Counted from the first letter of the stretch, positions 1 to 8,924 are shown. The stretch is 64,000 bases of DNA from Parasphingorhabdus halotolerans (GCF_012516475.1 NZ_CP051217.1:2108001-2172000); one strand, 5' to 3'. The notes: generated by a model not told the origin, from the letters alone. A program made the numbers and translations.

Positions 1-172
1 GCCCAAGCACTGTGAACTTAACCATCAGCTCGTCGCCCGCCTTGTTTCCCGGATTGTCGGCAGGCGAGATGTGAACGGCACCGACTTCGCTGTCGGGAAA
101 CGTGGCTGCGTAGAACTCTGCCGCCGCCTTGGCATCCTTGTCATACCATAGGCAAATGGTTGCTTTTGTCAT
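1..172 (-). CDS. VOC family protein (PhnB-like), 3' part cut by window edge
   Basis: The first 57 codons are present and the gene runs off the left edge. The protein begins MTKATICLWYDKDAKAAAEF, followed by FYAATFPDSEVG. This is the usual start of the glyoxalase-fold 'PhnB / 3-demethylubiquinone-9 3-methyltransferase' branch of the vicinal oxygen chelate superfamily, whose members are often annotated as methyltransferases although their substrate is usually unknown. It is divergent from the HxlR regulator with 62 bp between the two starts, so both are probably controlled from the shared region that holds 21-bp repeats. The family call is firm; the substrate is not known. Confidence 0.75.
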   Translation of the reverse strand, partial: MTKATICLWYDKDAKAAAEFYAATFPDSEVGAVHISPADNPGNKAGDELMVKFTVLG

Positions 173-218
173 GTCTAGGTCCTTTTCGACTCAGTGTTTG
201 ACGAAAATTACCGAATGA

Positions 219-281
219 GTTACAAAAAGCAACTATGAAGTTACAAAAGGAAACTATGAAGTTACAAAAGGAAAAAAAATG
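219..281 (+). repeat. Three tandem 21-bp repeats overlapping the HxlR gene start
   Basis: Units at 219-239, 240-260 and 261-281 each begin GTTACAAAA. The first two end ACTATGAA, and the third degenerates into an A-run. Within each of the first two units AGTT and AACT form a short inverted pair about 9 bp apart. The period equals two helical turns. The first two units each supply an in-frame ATG (235 and 256), so the repeat encodes the N-terminal MKLQKET/MKLQKEK. The position suits an operator for the regulator and the divergent VOC gene; that role is inference. Confidence 0.6.
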
Positions 282-945
282 GCGACAACATGTTGGAAAT
301 CGCTGGTATGATGATGCGTGCGGAACGGCCTTTGCCCTTGAGCTGATTGGCGAGCGGTGGAGTATTTTGATTATGCGCGAACTAATGTTCGGGCCGCGGC
401 GTTTTTCCCAGCTCCGGGCGGGGTTGCCGGGTATCAGTGCCAAAATCCTGACACAGCGACTTGACGGGCTGGAGGCTTTGCGCATCCTGCAAAAACGCCA
501 GCTACCTCCGCCAGTATCAGCGCAGGTTTATGAATTGACCGAGTGGGGGTATGAGGCGGAGGATATTGTGCAGATGCTGGGCAAATGGGCTACGCGGCAT
601 CCCGGTCACGACCCCACCCTGCCGCTTAGCGCGGCATCCATCATAATGTCATTCCGGACGATGTTCGATGCAGAGCGCGCCGCAGGGTTTAACGCCAAGG
701 CCGGATTCCGTTTGGGAACCGACCGGTTTATTGTGACAATCGGCAATGGCGAGATCGAAACACAGCGGGGCGATACGGACGGCGCGGACTTTACCATTAC
801 TGGCGAGGCCGAAAATATTGCGGCGATAGTCTATGGTAAAGAGCCTGTGCAAAACCTGGAATCTGCGGGGTTGATAATATTTGAAGGCGACCGGAAACTG
901 GCGCAAAAATTCATCACCCTCTTCCCCTTGCCCGAGAAATTTTGA
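235..945 (+). CDS. HxlR family winged-helix regulator with C-terminal SCP2-like domain
   Basis: A 236-residue DNA-binding regulator. The HxlR winged helix spans about residues 25-115, with the hallmark GERWSILIMRELMFGPRRF followed by LPGISAKILTQRLDGLE. A single cysteine (DDACG) precedes it at the usual place. The remaining ~110 residues resemble the sterol-carrier-like (SCP2) domain fused to many HxlR proteins. The start is uncertain: ATG at 235 and ATG at 256 lie in consecutive copies of a 21-bp repeat, and no in-frame ATG follows before the conserved domain. It is divergent from the VOC gene, so it likely represses or activates that gene and itself. The effector is unknown. Confidence 0.82.
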   Translation: MKLQKETMKLQKEKKWRQHVGNRWYDDACGTAFALELIGERWSILIMRELMFGPRRFSQLRAGLPGISAKILTQRLDGLEALRILQKRQLPPPVSAQVYELTEWGYEAEDIVQMLGKWATRHPGHDPTLPLSAASIIMSFRTMFDAERAAGFNAKAGFRLGTDRFIVTIGNGEIETQRGDTDGADFTITGEAENIAAIVYGKEPVQNLESAGLIIFEGDRKLAQKFITLFPLPEKF

Positions 946-953
946 GGAAAATT

Positions 954-1358
954 ATGACCCATGCAATTCCCCGGGGCACAGAACAGGTCTTTGTTAATGT
1001 TCCAAAAGAAATGCGCGCAAGGCTGGAGACTTTACGCGCATTGATTCTGGAAACCGCAGCCGAAAATTCGTCCATCGGCCCACTCGAAGAAACGCTGAAA
1101 TGGAACGAGCCTGCTTTTCTAACCTCCGCTACAAAATCCGGCACGACCATCCGAATCAACGCGCACAAGAAATCCGAAACGGAGTATGCGATGTATGTGC
1201 ATTGCCAAACCGATCTGGTGGAGCGTTACAAGCAGCTCTACAGCGATGTTCTGAAATTCGAAGGCACGCGCGCTGTGATTTTCAATGTGCGCAAAAAGCT
1301 TCCGGTGGGTGCAGTGAAACATTGCATTGAGATGACCCTGACCTATCATCTCAAATGA
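954..1358 (+). CDS. DUF1801 domain-containing protein
   Basis: A 134-residue protein of the DUF1801/YdhG-like fold, recognised from ETLKWNEPAF in the middle and the C-terminal GTRAVIFNVRKKLP. These domains occur in small cytosolic proteins of unproven function. I chose ATG 954 over the in-frame TTG at 942 because a GAGGA ribosome-binding site lies at 945-949. It starts 9 bp after the HxlR gene and is probably co-transcribed with it. Its stop codon abuts the stop of the convergent permease with no base between them, leaving no room for a dedicated terminator. Confidence 0.75.
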   Translation: MTHAIPRGTEQVFVNVPKEMRARLETLRALILETAAENSSIGPLEETLKWNEPAFLTSATKSGTTIRINAHKKSETEYAMYVHCQTDLVERYKQLYSDVLKFEGTRAVIFNVRKKLPVGAVKHCIEMTLTYHLK

Positions 1359-2450
1359 TTAAGTTCCTTCGGGCTGTCCCTCAACTTCTGTCTCGTGCAC
1401 TTCGGAAAAAATTGCCCAGGTCGCAATAAATAATGCAGCGACAAGCGGGCCAATGACAATGCCGTTGAGGCCAAATAGCTGCAACCCGCCAAGGGTTGAA
1501 ATAAGAACCACATAATCCGGCATCCGGGTATCCCGGCCGACCAAAATAGGGCGAACGAGATTATCGATCATGCTGATAAGAAAAACGCCGCAGGCAATGA
1601 GCACGATCCCCTGCCAGATCGCGCCAGTAACCAGCAGATAAATTGCAACTGGTATCCAGACGATGCCTGTACCGATCGCCGGGATCAAAGACATGACTCC
1701 CATCAAAACTGCCCAGAGCAAGGCTCCGCGGATATCCAGCGCCCAGAACACCAATCCGCCCAAGGTGCCTTGCATAATCGCGATCACGAAGCTGCCCTTG
1801 ATAGTCGCCCGGATGACAATCAGAAACTTGTCGAGCAACATACGCCGATGATCATCGGCGAGCGGGATGAGCTTTTCGATATGGTCAGCGAGCGAGCGAC
1901 CATCACGCAACATGAAAAAGGTCAGATAGAGCATCACGCCAAGGCTGAGCATAAAACTGAAAGCGCCTTGACCGACACTAAATGCCTGGGTGATCATGAA
2001 TTGTAATATGCCACTTATCGATTCTTCAATCCGTGCTCTAATACCCGCAAAATCATCATAACCAAAGGTTGCCAGTTGCCCTTGCACCGATGATGGCAGA
2101 CTATTTTCAAGGGCAGCAAACGCGTCCGCAAAATCAATGTCGCCATTTTGGATCCGGAGGTACACATCGGATGCTTCCTGAACCAGTGCGATGCCGAGCA
2201 TGGTCAATGGCGCCACCACCAGCACCAGAATTAAGACCATCGTCACCGCTGCGGCCAGATTAGCCCTGCCGGAGAAGACTCTCAGTAGCCATTCGTAAAC
2301 CGGCCGGAAAAGGACACCAACAACGACGCCCCATAATATCGCTCCGAAAAACGGCTCTATCAGCAGCGCAAAAGCGAGCGAGATAACGACCAGAAGCGTA
2401 ACCAGAAAGCCCCATTCGACGCCTTTTTTGGTGGGAAGCGGGTTGGTCAT
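1359..2450 (-). CDS. AI-2E family (TqsA/YdiK-like) membrane permease
   Basis: A 363-residue polytopic membrane protein of the AI-2 exporter (AI-2E) superfamily. It has paired N-terminal hydrophobic segments, a long soluble helical stretch (about residues 60-145) and further membrane helices. The C-terminal LFGLNGIVIGPLVAALF is the family's best conserved motif. Members export various small molecules or drive Na+/H+ exchange, so the AI-2 name should not be taken as the substrate. ATG 2450 is preferred; the longer frame begins with a TTG at 2462. It is transcribed alone, with about 160 bp upstream. Confidence 0.82.
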   Translation of the reverse strand: MTNPLPTKKGVEWGFLVTLLVVISLAFALLIEPFFGAILWGVVVGVLFRPVYEWLLRVFSGRANLAAAVTMVLILVLVVAPLTMLGIALVQEASDVYLRIQNGDIDFADAFAALENSLPSSVQGQLATFGYDDFAGIRARIEESISGILQFMITQAFSVGQGAFSFMLSLGVMLYLTFFMLRDGRSLADHIEKLIPLADDHRRMLLDKFLIVIRATIKGSFVIAIMQGTLGGLVFWALDIRGALLWAVLMGVMSLIPAIGTGIVWIPVAIYLLVTGAIWQGIVLIACGVFLISMIDNLVRPILVGRDTRMPDYVVLISTLGGLQLFGLNGIVIGPLVAALFIATWAIFSEVHETEVEGQPEGT

Positions 2451-2614
2451 GAATTGGTGCAATGACGATGCATGGTTGGGAGAGCTTCAAACATTTCAAA
2501 TGTTTACAAGCTAACCGGCTATGGCGCAACAATCCCGGTAAGGCCAAGACAATTATCATCCAAAAATCTTCTGTTCAAAACCATTTATGCCTGTAGGATT
2601 GAGGCCATAAAAGA

Positions 2615-3577
2615 ATGGTGAAGAGAAACAGGATGACCGCAACCCCCTTTGAAAAAGGCCTTTATGAAACCGGCAACGGAATATTTGCTTATCTGCAACC
2701 CGATGGCGGGTGGGGCTGGTCCAATGCGGGACTTATTACGGATGGGGGTCAGTCTTTACTGGTCGATACATTATTCGATGCCAGCCTGACGCGCGAAATG
2801 CTTGGCACCATGGCAGATGCAGCCGGCGTAGGGGCCGATGACATCGGAGTAATCGTCAACACCCATGCCAATGGCGATCATTGCCATGGCAATGGACTTT
2901 GCAAACATGCTGAAGTCATTGCCTCAGACGCCAGTGCCAGAGAAATGGCTGAGTTATCTGCCGGGGATCTGGCGGCGATTATGGATCAGGCGAAGGCAAT
3001 GGGCCCGGCCGGGCAATATCTGGTCGATATATTCGGCAGCTTCAACTTTCGCGATGTCGCCGAAAAGCATCCAACACAGACTTTTACCGGACAGCACAGT
3101 GTCACGGTCGGCAACAAAAGGGTTGACCTCATCGAAGTTGGCCCGGCCCATACTGCCGGTGATGTACTAGTCCATGTGCCGGAAGATAGAACCGTCTTTA
3201 CAGGGGACATATTGTTTGTCGAAGGCACGCCGATCATGTGGGCCGGACCGGTGGCGAACTGGATTGCAGCTTGCGACATAATTATCGATCTAAAGCCAGA
3301 CACTATTGTCCCGGGGCACGGACCCATAACCGACGAAGCCGGGGTCCGCCGCGTACAGGATTATTTACACTATATCGATATTGAAGCGCGCAAACGCTAC
3401 GATGCCGACCTATCTGTGCGTGATGCCGCACATGATATCAAGCTGGGCGATTTTTCCAGCTGGGGTGACAGCGAGCGGATAGCGGTCAATGTTTCAACGC
3501 TTTACCGGGAATATTCTGGCGATACCGCTCCGCCGAATGTCGTGCAGCTTTTTGGTTTGATGGCCGAGCTTCGCTGA
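2615..3577 (+). CDS. MBL-fold metallo-hydrolase
   Basis: A 320-residue metallo-beta-lactamase-fold hydrolase, probably cytosolic. The metal motif reads THANGDHCHGN at residues 83-93, so the usual HxHxDH is HxNxDH, with H84, N86, D88, H89 and a further H91. Downstream ligands are visible as GPAHTAGD, TGDILF and PGHGP. The C-terminal third is longer than a minimal MBL domain. An alternative ATG lies at 2633. A soluble quinoprotein-relative-type or lactonase-like hydrolase is possible, but the substrate cannot be told. Monocistronic, about 100 bp before the crotonase gene. Confidence 0.78.
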   Translation: MVKRNRMTATPFEKGLYETGNGIFAYLQPDGGWGWSNAGLITDGGQSLLVDTLFDASLTREMLGTMADAAGVGADDIGVIVNTHANGDHCHGNGLCKHAEVIASDASAREMAELSAGDLAAIMDQAKAMGPAGQYLVDIFGSFNFRDVAEKHPTQTFTGQHSVTVGNKRVDLIEVGPAHTAGDVLVHVPEDRTVFTGDILFVEGTPIMWAGPVANWIAACDIIIDLKPDTIVPGHGPITDEAGVRRVQDYLHYIDIEARKRYDADLSVRDAAHDIKLGDFSSWGDSERIAVNVSTLYREYSGDTAPPNVVQLFGLMAELR

Positions 3578-3681
3578 CCATGATCGCCCTGCCAAACATG
3601 CTATCGATTTCAGCGATTGTCGTTAATCCGTTTGTCCGGCATTTAACCGGTTGATTAAATTATTGCCTGAAGGATCAGAAA

Positions 3682-4356
3682 ATGACTATTGCTCTAACTA
3701 TCGAAGACGACGTCGCTACCATCACACTGGATGATGGCAAGGCCAATGCAATAAATCCCGACTGGATGGCCGCATTCATCGAGACATTTAGCAAAGCAGA
3801 AGCTGGCGCGACCGCCATTGTTATTGCCGGACGGGACGGCGTATTCTCCGGCGGGTTTGATCTCAAATGGCTGGCGACCAATGGTGCAGAAAAGGGGCCA
3901 CTCCTGCTTGATCTGGCAAGCCAGATGGTAATCCGTGTCTATGGCAGCCCGAGGCCGGTTGTCGCGGCGTGCACCGGCCATGCAATCGCGATGGGGGCGT
4001 TTCTGCTGCTGACCTGCGACTCAAGAATTGGTACCAAAGGCGACTATAAATTTGGCGCGAACGAAACCATGAACAACATGAATTTACCGGTATTCGCAGT
4101 GGAATTGCCAAGAGACCGGCTGCGCAACGCTTACCTCACCGCATCGCTTATCCAGTCGCAGATGTACAACCCCGATAAAGCTTTGGAGGTTGGCTATGTT
4201 GATCAACTGGCAGAGCGCGGTTCAACGATCAACACGGCGGTTGCAGTGGCATCACAACTCGGAAAATTACCGGGCCGGGCCTATGGCGCAAATAAGTTGC
4301 TACTGCGGCAACCAACAATTGATTTGATCTCCGCAGCTATTGGAAAATATGGCTAA
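3682..4356 (+). CDS. Crotonase/enoyl-CoA hydratase family protein
   Basis: A 224-residue crotonase-fold enzyme, shorter than the typical ~260. The oxyanion-hole segments are visible as GRDGVFSGGFDLKWL near residue 50 and GHAIAMGAFLLLTCDSRIG near residue 105. Downstream, GANETMNNMNLP occupies the place where hydratases carry a catalytic glutamate, with E in a different context, so isomerase or hydratase chemistry cannot be assigned. Unlinked to other fatty-acid genes here. The family call is firm, the reaction unknown. Confidence 0.8.
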   Translation: MTIALTIEDDVATITLDDGKANAINPDWMAAFIETFSKAEAGATAIVIAGRDGVFSGGFDLKWLATNGAEKGPLLLDLASQMVIRVYGSPRPVVAACTGHAIAMGAFLLLTCDSRIGTKGDYKFGANETMNNMNLPVFAVELPRDRLRNAYLTASLIQSQMYNPDKALEVGYVDQLAERGSTINTAVAVASQLGKLPGRAYGANKLLLRQPTIDLISAAIGKYG

Positions 4357-4391
4357 ACCACGACGCTGAAAACTGTCGCAAATTTGAGAAA

Positions 4392-6844
4392 GTGGCCTAT
4401 TCTCGATTTGTGAAAGCTCCAAATCTTCCCAAACCACTCGCCGATTGGTTCGCAACGCGTGGATGGACGGTGCGCCGGCATCAACTGGAGATGCTGGAAG
4501 CAAGCGCGGCTGGACGCCATGCCTTGCTCACTGCGCCGACGGGTGCTGGTAAAACATTGGCCGGGTTTTTGCCGACATTGGTGGATCTCATTGGGCAACC
4601 CGAGAGCGATACTCTCCATACCCTTTACATCTCCCCGCTCAAGGCATTGGCCGTGGACGTCCAGCGCAACCTGCTTTCACCTATCGAGGAAATGCGACTG
4701 CCGATAAAGGTTGAAACGCGCAGCGGCGACACACCGGCCAATCGCAAAGCCAGACAGCGCATTAAGCCGCCACATATTCTTCTGACCACACCGGAGTCGC
4801 TCAACCTGTTGCTCAGCCAGGAAGATAGCTTCACGCTGTTCGCGAATCTCAAACGTGTGATCATTGACGAAGTCCATGCCTTTGCAACCGGCAAGCGTGG
4901 CGATTTGCTTGCTCTCTCCATTGCACGACTTCAGAGAATCGCTCCAAACCTGCAGCGCGCCGCGCTTTCTGCAACCGTCGCTGACCCCGATGATTATCGC
5001 GCCTGGCTCGCGCCTTATGGGGATATCGACACAGTCACCCATGTATTGGGTGATGAAGGCGCACCGGCTGATATCAGAATCATGATCCCCGAAACACCCG
5101 ACGGTGACCCGGTCCGTGTGCCCTGGGCTGGGCATGCCGGCGTCTATGCCGTGGCGCAGGTGATGGAGCAGATCAAGTCCAACCGGATGACCCTGATCTT
5201 TTGTAACACGCGCTTTCTGGCGGAGTTTACTTTCCAAAAGCTTTGGGAGATCAACGAGGAAACCCTGCCTATCGGTATCCACCACGGCAGCCTCTCCAAG
5301 GAAGCGCGCCGGAAGATTGAGAACGCCATGGCCAAAGGGCAAATGCGCGCGCTGGTTTGTACGGCGTCATTAGATCTTGGCGTTGACTGGGGGATATCGA
5401 TTGCGTTATCCAGATGGGGGCTCCAAAAGGTTCCTCACGACTCTTGCAGCGCATTGGTCGTGCTAACCACCGGCTGGATGTCTCGTCCAAAGCGCTTCTC
5501 GTACCGGGAAACCGGTTTGAATATCTTGAGGCACAAGCAGCGCTTGATGCCGTCAATGAAGGCCGCCGGGACGGCGAACCGTTTCGTGCGGGCGGGCTTG
5601 ATGTGCTCGCTCAGCACGTGATGACCTGCGCTTGTGCTGCTCCGTTTCAGGAAGATGAACTGCTCGACGAGCTGCATTCTGCGTTGCCTTACAGTGCGCT
5701 CTCCAAAGAACAATTTGACCGTGTGCTCGGGTTTTCCCGTGATGGCGGCTATGCGTTGAAGGCCTACGATAAATTCAAGCGCTTGCGCCGCGATGCAAAA
5801 GGCGTTTGGACACTGACTCACCCAAAATTCGCGACTCAGCATCGCCTCAACGCCGGCATCATCGTCGACTCTGCGATGTTATCAGTGCGCTTCAAAAACG
5901 GCCGCAATCTTGGTAAAGTGGAGGAGAGTTTTGCCGCGATGCTGACCCCAGGCGATACGTTTTTCTTCGCCGGTATGAGCCTGGAAGTGCTCAAGCTCGA
6001 AACTGCCGATGTGCTGGTTCGCGCGTCGAAAAAAGCCGCCATGATACCAAGTTATATGGGCGCACGTTTGCCACTTACCACTCATTTGTCGGACCGAGTG
6101 CGCGGTTTTCTGACCGATCGGGCGGGATGGGCGCGCTTTCCTGATGATGTCCGCGAATGGCTGGAAGTGCAGGATTATCGTTCGATCATGCCTGAGCCCG
6201 GACAACTATTGGTTGAGACGTTCCCGCACCGAAATTTGCATTATATGGTCGCCTATCCGTTCGAAGGCTGGAATGCGCACCAGTCGCTCGGCATGTTGCT
6301 CACCCGGCGGATGGAAACACAGGGCTTGGGACCTATTGGCTTTGTCGCTAATGATTATGCGCTGGCCTGTTATTCTATTGAACCGGTAACTCACCCGGCT
6401 CCTTTGTTCAGCGCCGATATATTGACCGACGAATTTATCGACTGGGTCGAAGGCTCCTATCTGCTTAAACGTGCCTTTCGTGAAGTGGCTGTAATAAGCG
6501 GCCTGGTTGACCGGCAACATCCCGGCAAACGCAAAACTGGCAAACAAGTTACCTTTTCCACGGATCTTATATTTGACGTGCTGCGCAAATATGAACCCGA
6601 TCATTTGCTCATGGAGGCAGCTTGGGCCGACGCCCGCACCAAGCTGACCGATGTCGAGCGTTTGGGCAACCTGATGGACCGGGCCGTCGATTCGATGATC
6701 CATGTTGAACTGGAGCGCGTCAGCCCACTCGCTGTTCCGGTGTTGGTGATGATCGGGCATGAGCATGTGGCGCGCGGCGCGACTGATGACAAACTGCTGA
6801 TCGAAGCAGAGGGCCTGATTAATGAGGCGATGATGATGGACTAG
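4392..6844 (+). pseudogene. Ligase-associated DNA damage response DEXH-box helicase (Lhr-type), frameshifted as sequenced
   Basis: Two overlapping frames (4392-5621 and 5414-6844) together make one ~817-residue Lhr-type superfamily-2 helicase. The first half has motif I (APTGAGKT), DEVH (IIDEVHAF) and motif III (SATVADPDD). The second half has motif VI (QRIGRANHR) and the long Lhr C-terminal region. The break is in a five-G run at 5389-5393: one added G gives GVDWGDIDCVIQMGAPKGSS, exactly what the family requires at this spot. The start is GTG 4392 with an upstream GAGAA. The sequence fits neither a standard -1 slippery heptamer nor an old decayed gene, because both halves are intact. Sequencing error is the simplest reading; a fresh mutation is the alternative. 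The usual partner pdeM lies 4 kb downstream. Confidence 0.85.
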
Positions 6845-6904
6845 CGAGCATATATTGATCGCAAGGTAATTGCTGCGGCCGTCTAATTAGCGTAACCCTA
6901 TTAT

Positions 6905-7855
6905 ATGTCGCTTTTCAATTCCCTTTTAGGTCCAATTCTTGCCGCACAAGCGATACCGGCATCTACCGCGATGCCTGAAGAGATTGCGCCCGAAGCGATT
7001 TTAGCGGACTCTCTACCCGGGGGATTTATCAGACCCGACGCCGAGCAAATTGATATTGCCGAAGACAGGCTGGAACGGATGACCGTGCCGGTGAATATCG
7101 AGGGTATGGGGCCGTTCGAGTTCATTATCGATACCGCTTCGCAGCGGACAATATTGTCGACGGAAATTGCAGGCAGTCTGGAGCTTGAGATCGAGGACCA
7201 GGTCAACATAATCGCATTGTCTGGTAGCACGACCGTAAAAACCGTTTATGTGCCGCAGCTTACTTTGGGTACAAAATCCTATGGCGGCCTTATTTCACCG
7301 ACGTTTCGGGCGAGCAACATTGGCGCAGATGGAGTGCTCGGCCTCGACAGTTTGCAAGGTCAGCGCATATTATTCGATTTTGTTGGTCGCAAAATTGCGG
7401 TCGAGGATACAAAGGAAAAACTGACAAGCCGTTCCCGGCGAGAGATTGTCGTCACCGCAAAGAGGCGCTCGGGTCAGTTGATTTTCACCGAAGCGACCAT
7501 CGGAGGCATCAAAGTCAGTGTGATTATCGATACCGGCGGAGAGATTTCCATTGGCAATAAGGCTCTGCAGCGGCGACTGCGAATGCGATCTTCCTCGCTC
7601 GAGCAGACAAATCTCGTTGATGTAACCGGAAAATCGTTTCCGGCCGATTATGGCTTAGCGGCAGAACTGCTTATCGGGAGAGCGCGTTTCGGTGTCATTC
7701 CAATCGCATTTGCCGATATTGCGCCGTTTAGGGCGCTCAAGCTCGACAAAAAACCAGCAATGTTTCTCGGCATGAATGCGCTACGCAACTTTGACCGCGT
7801 CGCGATAGATTTTGCTAACCGGAAAATCTATTTTTTGCTTCCTGATGGTGCGTAA
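6905..7855 (+). CDS. Two-lobed retropepsin-like aspartic protease, copy 1
   Basis: A 316-residue protein with a hydrophobic N-terminus compatible with export and two aspartyl-protease lobes. Lobe 1 has IIDTASQRT at residues 74-82, with the normal DTG changed to DTA (D76), and then DGVLGLDSLQ. Lobe 2 has VIIDTGGEISIG with D209, then FLGMNALRNFDRVAIDF. Two catalytic aspartates in one chain would allow a pepsin-like monomer, unlike one-lobe retropepsins that must dimerise. The lobes are joined by a basic linker containing EIVVTAKRR. It is a paralogue of the next gene. No clear ribosome-binding site precedes ATG 6905. The substrate is unknown. Confidence 0.75.
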   Translation: MSLFNSLLGPILAAQAIPASTAMPEEIAPEAILADSLPGGFIRPDAEQIDIAEDRLERMTVPVNIEGMGPFEFIIDTASQRTILSTEIAGSLELEIEDQVNIIALSGSTTVKTVYVPQLTLGTKSYGGLISPTFRASNIGADGVLGLDSLQGQRILFDFVGRKIAVEDTKEKLTSRSRREIVVTAKRRSGQLIFTEATIGGIKVSVIIDTGGEISIGNKALQRRLRMRSSSLEQTNLVDVTGKSFPADYGLAAELLIGRARFGVIPIAFADIAPFRALKLDKKPAMFLGMNALRNFDRVAIDFANRKIYFLLPDGA

Positions 7856-7898
7856 GAAGTCTTTGGTCGAACCATTACTAACGTCTGTCGCTATCAGA

Positions 7899-7928
7899 TT
7901 GGGAGATATCACGATTTGGTGATATACT
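7899..7928 (+). promoter_or_regulatory. Promoter with palindrome in its spacer, upstream of protease copy 2
   Basis: TTGGGA (7899-7904) and TATACT (7923-7928) are separated by 18 bp and resemble -35 and -10 elements. The spacer holds an inverted repeat: GATATCAC at 7905-7912 and GTGATATA at 7919-7926, 7 of 8 pairs with a 6-bp gap. A regulator bound there would control the second protease gene independently of the first. A GGGAG ribosome-binding site follows at 7946-7950. Confidence 0.45.
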
Positions 7929-7955
7929 GGTATCGAAAATTTTTCGGGAGAATTT

Positions 7956-8924
7956 ATGCCAAGTATATCAGCAATTTTCGCCCCCGCTTTGCTAGCTTCC
8001 TCGCTCTCCTTCGCTTATCCGGTGCCGATGGGGCAATCCATAGCTCCAGGCAGCCTGACAGATTCGGACAGCGACACGGTCACGATTGATGAGGACCGGG
8101 TCAGACGGATGACCGTCCCGGTCAGTATCGAAGGCCGGGGACCGTTTTCCTTCGTTATTGATACCGGCGCGGAACGGACTGTCGTGTCTGAGATGATCGC
8201 CGAGCGGCTTGGGCTGGAAGCGGAAGAACAGGCCGAACTGATCAGCATTGCGGGACGTTCGATGGTTGATATGGTCTATGTGCCAGAACTGACGATGGGC
8301 AGAAAAAGCTACGGCAGCCTGATTGCCCCGGTACTCAAAGGCCGCCATATCGGCGCAGACGGCATATTGGGTCTCGATAGCCTCCAAAATCGCAGGGTGT
8401 TGTTCGATTTCCTCAATAAGGAACTCAGCGTAGAAAATGCCGACGCAGCCAGTTCCACGCGGGGTTACCGTGAAATCATAGTCACTGGCAAACGCCGCTC
8501 CGGCCAATTGATATTCACGAAAGCGACAGTCTCTGGGATCCCTGTCGATGTCGTGATTGATACCGGCGGCGAAGTGACTATCGGGAATTTCGCGCTCCAA
8601 AGAAAACTGCGACGGCAGGCTAGAGACGGCGATCAATCCTCGCTGATCGCTGTTACGGGAGAAACTCTTGGTGTTGATATGGGCTTGGTCCGGGATTTTC
8701 GAATGGATCGCGCGGGCTTTGCAAATATGCTGGTGGCATTTGCGGATGCGCCACCGTTCAAGCAGCTAAATCTCGAACGCAAACCTGCGATTTTGTTGGG
8801 AATGGATACCTTGCGCAAATTTGACAAGGTCGCGATTGATTTCGAAAAGCGCCGTGTCCACTTGGTTTTGCCCAAAGAAGCAATGCGTTTCGAAGGAATC
8901 GGCGCCAAAAAAGGTCGGTTTTAA
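7956..8924 (+). CDS. Two-lobed retropepsin-like aspartic protease, copy 2
   Basis: A 322-residue paralogue of the preceding gene, with an N-terminal hydrophobic segment (about residues 7-20) suggesting secretion. Both lobes carry full motifs: VIDTGAERTVVS with D69-T70-G71, and VVIDTGGEVTIG with D202-T203-G204. After lobe 1 comes DGILGLDSLQNRRVLFDF, and after lobe 2 comes ILLGMDTLRKFDKVAIDF; these are the hydrophobic-glycine loops expected in pepsin-like folds. The linker contains EIIVTGKRR, matching copy 1. It has its own promoter with a palindromic operator candidate and a GGGAG ribosome-binding site. The pair arose by tandem duplication. The target is unknown. Confidence 0.78.
   Translation: MPSISAIFAPALLASSLSFAYPVPMGQSIAPGSLTDSDSDTVTIDEDRVRRMTVPVSIEGRGPFSFVIDTGAERTVVSEMIAERLGLEAEEQAELISIAGRSMVDMVYVPELTMGRKSYGSLIAPVLKGRHIGADGILGLDSLQNRRVLFDFLNKELSVENADAASSTRGYREIIVTGKRRSGQLIFTKATVSGIPVDVVIDTGGEVTIGNFALQRKLRRQARDGDQSSLIAVTGETLGVDMGLVRDFRMDRAGFANMLVAFADAPPFKQLNLERKPAILLGMDTLRKFDKVAIDFEKRRVHLVLPKEAMRFEGIGAKKGRF

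Noticed and set aside
5389..5393. Programmed ribosomal frameshift in the helicase
   Set aside because: The zero-frame codons do not form a standard X XXY YYZ slippery site, and the same kind of one-base loss occurs in two other genes, so sequencing error is simpler.
7992..8636. 214-codon minus-strand frame under protease copy 2
   Set aside because: Entirely antisense to a protein with both active-site motifs; no start signal and no recognisable fold.
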